Source of the DNA: CAVZRC01 sp052148775
Lineage (GTDB): Bacteria > Planctomycetota > Planctomycetia > Isosphaerales > Isosphaeraceae
Assembly (NCBI GenBank): GCA_052148775.1
Contig: JBKQHM010000448.1
Coordinates: 1 to 10,898, forward strand
DNA length: 10,898 nucleotides
Direction of reading: 5' to 3'
The translations under genes were made by a program, and so were the position numbers. The notes under the pieces are model-generated. The model saw only the letters and a program-made list of their open reading frames with translations. It did not search any database and was not told the DNA's origin. Shown here in pieces: positions 7,056 through 10,898 of this stretch; position 1 is the stretch's first letter, and every line of letters starts with the position of its first letter.

Positions 7056-8843
7056 TTATTGTGAGAAGATCAGCACGCTATAGGGGCCGATGGAAACCTG
7101 CGCATGCCAGGAAAACCTATCGTAGGCGCCCGACTCGGCGTTGACGTCAGTGCTCGGATGGTTCTGGAAGTCGTCATTGTAGCCCTGCCAATCGCTGTTG
7201 AAACGGAGCTTCCAGGTTCCCGCGGCCGGGAAGCCAATGATGTAGCCATCGTGCGCGTCATGGAAGAAGTTGGCGACGACCACGACGTCGTCCGCCGGTC
7301 CGCCTTTGTCCCAGCGGTGAAAGGCGATGACCTTGAGCTCGTCGTTCAGATGATAGACCTGCGTGTACTGCCCGCAGAGGCCGCGCGTGAAGCCGTCGCG
7401 GTTGCGACGCAACCGGATGAGGTCACGGTACAGCCGAACGATGCCATGAAACTCGTCGCGTTGGTCCCAATCGACGGGGACCGTGTCGCGGAACCATCCT
7501 CCCTCGAGGAATTCCTGACCTTCGAAAAGCATGGGGATGCCCGGGGCTGTGAAGACCATCGCGGCGGCCACCGTCGAACGTTTCTGTGCGTACCAGCCCT
7601 TGGGATCGTTCGGGCTGATCTCTTGTGGCACGCGTGCCCTGCCGTTCGCCACCTCGTCGTGCGATTCGCTGTAGATGACCCGGTCGAAGGCGTCGTCGTT
7701 GTATCGGTAGCAGATGGCGTCGCGGATGGCGGCGACCGTTCGTTGCTCGTCCTGTGGAGTGATCACTGCCTGGCGGATGGGGTGGACGAACATGGCGGCC
7801 CACTGCGCGCCGAACCCGGCTCCGCCGGCGCCAACGTCCTTGGTGAGCCACTTGTTGTTTTGAAGGTCCTCGGCGATCGTGATCCGGCCGGGGAATTTCT
7901 GCGCGACCTGGCTATTGATCCACTGGAGCAGGCTCCAGCCCTCGGGCAGATTCCGCACGTCGGAACCGTCGACGGTGCGAATGAATTCGGTGCAGTCGAA
8001 TCGGAGGCCGTCGACGTGGTATTCCTCGAGCCACATCAAGACATTATCGAGGAGGAACTGACGGACCTCGCCGCGTCCGTAATCGGGCCGGGTTTCTCCC
8101 CACGGCGTCTTGGCCCGGTCGTCGTTGTAGAAGTAAATTCCGCCGCGATTGTTCTCGCACCAGCCATCGAACTGCCAAAGATCGAGGTCGCTGGGGCCCA
8201 GGTGGTTGTAAACAACGTCCAGGATCACAGCGATACCCTCCTGGTGGGCGCGCTTGACGAACTTCTTGAACGCCAACGGGCCTCCGTAAAGGGTCTCCAC
8301 CGAGAAGATGTGGGCGGGGTTGTAACCCCACGAGCGGTCTCCCGCAAACTCGCCGATCGGCATGATCTCGATCGCATTGACGCCGAGCTTTTTCAAATGT
8401 CCCAGACGCGCCGACACCGAGGGAAACTCGCCCGGTTGGTCGACGTCCTCCTGGTCGTTGAACGTGCCGACATGAAGTTCGTAGATGACGAGCTCGTTCC
8501 ACGGCGCGAGGTGGAAGTCGTCCCCTTGCCAGTCGAAGCTCGGATCGTGAACGATGGCATTTCCGACCGAATTCGTCACCTCACGCGCATACGGGTCGAT
8601 GCGCTTGAACTCGCCCTTCGGCGTGGACAGGAGGAACCGATACTGATCGCCGGCATGGGCCTCGGCCACGTTGGCGTACCAGTATCCGTTCTCCTCAGGT
8701 TGCATGGGATGCTTGGTGCCGTCCCAGTCGTTGAACGATCCGATGACGGATACTTGCTGCGCATGGGGCGCCCATACGCGGAAGGCGACTCCTTGTGCAT
8801 GCAGAATCGATCCCATGCCCTTGATCCTGGGTTCATCGCTCAT
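7056..8843 (-). CDS. GH13 alpha-glucan enzyme with CBM48-like N-terminus (branching-enzyme/trehalohydrolase-like)
   Basis: 595-aa cytoplasmic GH13 protein. An E-set/CBM48-like domain covers about 10-105 (FRVWAPHAQQVSVIGSFNDW). The barrel carries YELHVGTF (121-128), region I DVVYNH (209-214), region II GLRFD with nucleophile D283, region III ITIAED with acid E325, and region IV ESHDE (393-397). LFEGQEFLEGG (439-449) and a C-terminal beta domain (from about 500) follow. The WGYNPAHIFSVE and SHDEVANG motifs place it near glycogen branching enzymes and maltooligosyl-trehalose trehalohydrolases. Sequence alone does not decide between alpha-1,4/1,6 transfer and hydrolysis, so no symbol is given. 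The start at 8843 has GGAGG eight bases upstream. An in-frame ATG at 8870 overlaps the upstream VIT-like remnant as ATGA but lacks a ribosome site. Confidence 0.9.
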   Translation of the reverse strand: MSDEPRIKGMGSILHAQGVAFRVWAPHAQQVSVIGSFNDWDGTKHPMQPEENGYWYANVAEAHAGDQYRFLLSTPKGEFKRIDPYAREVTNSVGNAIVHDPSFDWQGDDFHLAPWNELVIYELHVGTFNDQEDVDQPGEFPSVSARLGHLKKLGVNAIEIMPIGEFAGDRSWGYNPAHIFSVETLYGGPLAFKKFVKRAHQEGIAVILDVVYNHLGPSDLDLWQFDGWCENNRGGIYFYNDDRAKTPWGETRPDYGRGEVRQFLLDNVLMWLEEYHVDGLRFDCTEFIRTVDGSDVRNLPEGWSLLQWINSQVAQKFPGRITIAEDLQNNKWLTKDVGAGGAGFGAQWAAMFVHPIRQAVITPQDEQRTVAAIRDAICYRYNDDAFDRVIYSESHDEVANGRARVPQEISPNDPKGWYAQKRSTVAAAMVFTAPGIPMLFEGQEFLEGGWFRDTVPVDWDQRDEFHGIVRLYRDLIRLRRNRDGFTRGLCGQYTQVYHLNDELKVIAFHRWDKGGPADDVVVVANFFHDAHDGYIIGFPAAGTWKLRFNSDWQGYNDDFQNHPSTDVNAESGAYDRFSWHAQVSIGPYSVLIFSQ

Positions 8844-8866
8844 GGTTGGTGCCTCCACTACTAGGA

Positions 8867-9076
8867 TCATTCGATGAGTTTGACGATGGCGAACGCGGCC
8901 GCGTCGGCCAGTCTTCCGACCAGTATCGTCTGTACGGCACCCCGAACTGGGCGGTTCGTGGTGAGACGCTCCTTGACGAACCCGAACACGGACAATGCGA
9001 TCAGGGGGGCGATTACGGACCCGATCAGGGCCGCGTTGGAGGATGAGAATGGACCGACGCCCAGCAGGGTCTCATT
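8867..9076 (-). pseudogene. C-terminal remnant of a VIT1/CCC1-like membrane transporter
   Basis: A minus-strand frame with no start codon of its own, opening after a TAA at 9079-9077, reads ETLLGVGPFSSSNAALIG, then SVIAPLIALSVFGFVKERLT and TNRPVRGAVQTILVGRLADA, and ends AAAFAIVKLIE. Two hydrophobic helices joined by a basic K-x-R-x(4)-RPVRGA loop are what I recall from the end of VIT1/CCC1 (DUF125) Fe/Mn transporters, where the last helix begins LLIGGLAA; here one glycine of that pair is Arg. Only about 65 of the usual 230 or more residues remain. The preceding amylase gene ends at 9072, overlapping the frame by a few bases, so the 5' part was lost by rearrangement. Confidence 0.6.
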
Positions 9077-10442
9077 TTACCCGCATGATCCTCACCCCGA
9101 ACGCCTGCACCTCAATCGCCGCCTCGCCTCCGGCAGGTTTAGTCACCCCGCCACCGATCAAATCATCAAGCTGGAAGGACCCCCAGGCACGATCGCCGAT
9201 CGGCATTGCAAGAGTCTTCGGCTTGTCCGAGCCGTTCAGCACCACCAAGACGCGGTCGTCGCTCAAAGCGCGGAGAAACACGTACAATCCATCACGCGAG
9301 AAAACCTCGGCGAAGTTCCCCCGTCGCAGTGCGGGCTCGCGCTTGCGGAGGGCGATGAGCGCCTTCACGTCCTTCAAGAACGAAGAGTCTTGCCGATCGG
9401 CCGGGAACGCCGCGCCCACTTCGTATGAGGCAACTCCCAGCTCATTTCCGGCGTAGAGCAGCGGGACGCGGTCAAGCATGAGTTGGTAGGTCAGCGCAAG
9501 CTTGGTTCGCTCTTCCTTTGGCTCCTTCGCGATCGAGGCGAACGCGTCTTCGTAATTGTCGATCGGCGCCATCATCGTTCGCGGAGAGGGATAGAACTGC
9601 TTCGCTTCCCTGGCGATAAAAGAGAGTTTGCTGACGTCTTCATCTTTACCAAAAACCTCGCGAACGGTCATGGCGCTGAAGTCGTAGGCACCGTCAAAAC
9701 CGGCTTCGGTCACGAACTCGCCGATCTTCCTTGGAATGATTGTGAGCTCGGGGAGGAGCAAGAACTCCCTCTGTGGTGGTGCCGATCTCAGCTCGGTAAC
9801 GAAGCGTTTCCAGAAGGAAACCGGTTGAAGATGGGCCGAATCGAGTCGGAAACCGTCGCAGTTCGATCGCTCCTTCCAGCGCTTGGAGACACCGATCAGA
9901 TAGTCCGCAACCTCGGGATTCTCGACCTTCCAACGTCGGGCCCCGTACTCGGTCGGAGCGGCGAACCAATCGCGCCTCGCGGGATCGACCAGGAACGGGT
10001 GCTCAAACCCGGGCATCGCCAGGGGCATGTCGAGGATGACTTGCATCTTGCGAGCGTGTGCCGCGTCGACGAGGGCGCGCAGGGTTGCGTTGTCGCCAAA
10101 ATTTTTATCCACATGTTCATAATCTTTCGGGCGATAACCGGTCGGAAGGAACTTGCCGGCCGGATTCTCGTCGTTCTGCATGACGGGGTACAGCAAGAGC
10201 GTGGTGACGCCCAAGTCCGTCAGGTCATCGAGCTTGGCGATCACGCCCTTCAAGTCGCCTCCCCAATAGCCACCCTGGTAGCGTTCGCGTTCCTGGAGAA
10301 ACCTGTCGCGCATGATGTCATTCGTGGGGTCTCCGTTGAAGAATTTCCCTATGATGACGCCATAGACGATCTCGTCCTCCCAGCGACGTGCCTCGCCGCC
10401 AGCCAGAGGCAAGGCCGTCGTGGTGAACGATGCGGCAGACAT
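9072..10442 (-). CDS. Compact GH13 alpha-amylase-family protein with divergent catalytic regions
   Basis: 456-aa protein without a signal peptide. The barrel starts at about 24 (DEIVYGVIIGKFFNGD), with YQGGYWGGDLKGVIAKLDDL (55-74) as in neopullulanase/cyclomaltodextrinase-like enzymes and GYRPKDYEHVDKNFGD (102-117). Region II GFRLD supplies nucleophile D201, and region III LLLPE supplies acid E232. Region I is DMPLAM (138-143) instead of D-x-x-x-N-H. Region IV reads IDNYED (294-299), where most GH13 enzymes have D-N-H-D; the Asp may be replaced by E298 or shifted to D299. A C-terminal beta domain begins near 375. The start at 10442 (MSAASF) has AGGGGG about seven bases upstream. The longer open frame to 10679 crosses remnant DNA. 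Hydrolase or transferase of alpha-1,4-glucans or related sugars is likely; the substrate is unknown. Confidence 0.88.
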   Translation of the reverse strand: MSAASFTTTALPLAGGEARRWEDEIVYGVIIGKFFNGDPTNDIMRDRFLQERERYQGGYWGGDLKGVIAKLDDLTDLGVTTLLLYPVMQNDENPAGKFLPTGYRPKDYEHVDKNFGDNATLRALVDAAHARKMQVILDMPLAMPGFEHPFLVDPARRDWFAAPTEYGARRWKVENPEVADYLIGVSKRWKERSNCDGFRLDSAHLQPVSFWKRFVTELRSAPPQREFLLLPELTIIPRKIGEFVTEAGFDGAYDFSAMTVREVFGKDEDVSKLSFIAREAKQFYPSPRTMMAPIDNYEDAFASIAKEPKEERTKLALTYQLMLDRVPLLYAGNELGVASYEVGAAFPADRQDSSFLKDVKALIALRKREPALRRGNFAEVFSRDGLYVFLRALSDDRVLVVLNGSDKPKTLAMPIGDRAWGSFQLDDLIGGGVTKPAGGEAAIEVQAFGVRIMRVK

Positions 10443-10586
10443 AGCAAATCCCCCTTTCACGCTCGGAGAAGCCGGCCTGGACAACCTTGACGCTGGCCCA
10501 AGTCGAGGCGTTGGGGGTTCTCGTGACCGTCGTGTGACCAATTGTCGCCCCTTCGAACACAAACGTTTAGCATGATAAGCGCACAA

Positions 10587-10750
10587 CTGTGCTCGGGACT
10601 GACGGCCGAGGAGATCGAAGATCGTCACCGCCGGGGTCAGTCGAATGATCCCCGAGCTCCGAGCGCCCTCAAGATCCACAGATCGTCTCCCGCAACCGGT
10701 TCACGCCGTTCAACGCGACCATCTACTTTGATACGACCCACAAGGCATGA
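10587..10750 (+). pseudogene. Remnant of a P-type cation ATPase N-terminus (plus strand)
   Basis: The plus strand reads LCSGLTAEEIEDRHRRGQSN (10587-10646), then DPRAPS. After a shift of frame it continues QIVSRNRFTPFNATIYF (10679-10729), with a stop at 10748. In my memory of P-type ATPases the N-terminus runs GLTxAEVxxRxxxGxxN, an R-x-S-R linker, then IVRxNxFTxFNAILx before the first membrane helix. The order, spacing and the FTPFNA core match across two frames. No further ATPase sequence follows. The remnant fills most of the 280 nt between the Pmp3-like gene and the amylase gene, and overlaps the end of the former by a few bases. Confidence 0.5.
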
Positions 10751-10881
10751 ACCATCCCCGGGAAGAACACCAGCAAGCAAAGCAGGATGTTGATGAGAAG
10801 ATCCTTGCCGAAGCCCCGTTTCAGAACGACGGCGACCGGCGGCAGGAAAATGGCGATCAGGATCATGACCAACTTGTTCAC
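10723..10881 (-). CDS. Pmp3/YqaE/UPF0057 family small membrane peptide
   Basis: 52-aa proteolipid-like peptide with two membrane helices. It has the whole family pattern: MNKLVMILIAIFLPPVAVVL (1-20, including the FLPPxAV core), a KRGFGKD turn, LINILLCLLVFFPGMVHALW (28-47) and a short end VVSK. Family members influence membrane potential and tolerance to Na+ and other cations in yeast and plants; a similar role here is inference. The start is GTG at 10881-10879 with GGAG ten bases upstream. The frame is open to the window edge, so a slightly longer start cannot be excluded. Codon use looks normal and the gene is intact, unlike the remnants around it. Confidence 0.88.
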   Translation of the reverse strand: MNKLVMILIAIFLPPVAVVLKRGFGKDLLINILLCLLVFFPGMVHALWVVSK

Positions 10882-10898
10882 GATTATGGAACTCCGCG

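Noticed and set aside
7104..8864. 586-codon plus-strand open frame
   Set aside because: Exact antisense of the GH13 gene at 8843-7056. Long antisense frames are common in GC-rich coding DNA, and its product shows no domain pattern.
9483..10490. 335-codon plus-strand open frame
   Set aside because: Antisense of the compact GH13 gene, with no recognisable protein features.
10723..10881. Possible frameshift in the Pmp3-like gene at the TTGC TTGC repeat
   Set aside because: Re-reading the coding strand shows both TTGC copies present; the 52-codon frame is intact from GTG to TAG.

Overview
This is a GC-rich (roughly 60 %) bacterial window in which every substantial gene reads on the minus strand, so transcription runs from the right edge to the left edge. 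It combines the start of an N-ATPase operon (the Na+-type side branch of F-type ATPases), three different GH13 alpha-glucan enzymes, small stress-type membrane or repeat proteins, and several gene remnants. N-ATPases have a scattered, transfer-driven distribution. GC content, strong Shine-Dalgarno sites and gene content say bacterium, but I cannot name the lineage. A chemolithotroph, proteobacterium or planctomycete would all fit.

Layout in transcription order (right to left). (1) 10881-10723: an intact 52-aa Pmp3/YqaE membrane peptide. On the opposite strand just beyond it lies a frameshifted remnant of a P-type cation ATPase N-terminus (10587-10750). (2) 10442-9072: a compact 456-aa GH13 protein with atypical conserved regions. 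(3) 9076-8867: a headless C-terminal scrap that looks like a VIT1/CCC1 transporter. (4) 8843-7056: a 595-aa GH13 protein with a CBM48-like N-terminus, branching-enzyme or trehalohydrolase-like. (5) 7033-6647: a response regulator that has lost most of its receiver domain. (6) 6646-6115: no intact gene, but a degenerate coding-like stretch and a tandem-hairpin leader ending in an intrinsic-terminator-like stem with a U tract, directly before (7) 6114-5803, a LEA/YtxH-like protein built of 11-residue repeats. (8) 5730-5685: a perfect inverted repeat, a likely terminator. (9) 5631-5352: a 41-aa ORF coupled by ATGA to a frameshifted DUF3309-type membrane peptide. (10) 5310-3037: glgX glycogen debranching enzyme. 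(11) 2996-1: atpD, atpC, atpQ, atpR and the first two thirds of atpB, in the N-ATPase order atpDCQRB(EFAG).

The five ATPase genes form one tightly overlapping unit with overlaps of 3, 8, 8 and 20 nt. atpD begins only 40 nt after glgX with no visible terminator between, so the ATPase may be at least partly cotranscribed with the debranching enzyme. The ion-binding c subunit (atpE) lies outside the window, so Na+ versus H+ specificity cannot be read here. The alpha-glucan genes probably handle storage-glucan turnover or trehalose-type osmolyte metabolism. With an Na+-exporting ATPase and small stress proteins, the island looks like a salt or osmotic-stress accessory locus; this role is inferred from context.

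The most notable points are an apparent ATT start codon for atpC created at the atpD stop, a TTG start for atpB inside atpR, a possible attenuator-type leader before the LEA-like gene, a histidine stripe in that protein, a GH13 protein with non-canonical regions I and IV, and five gene remnants between 5.3 and 10.8 kb.
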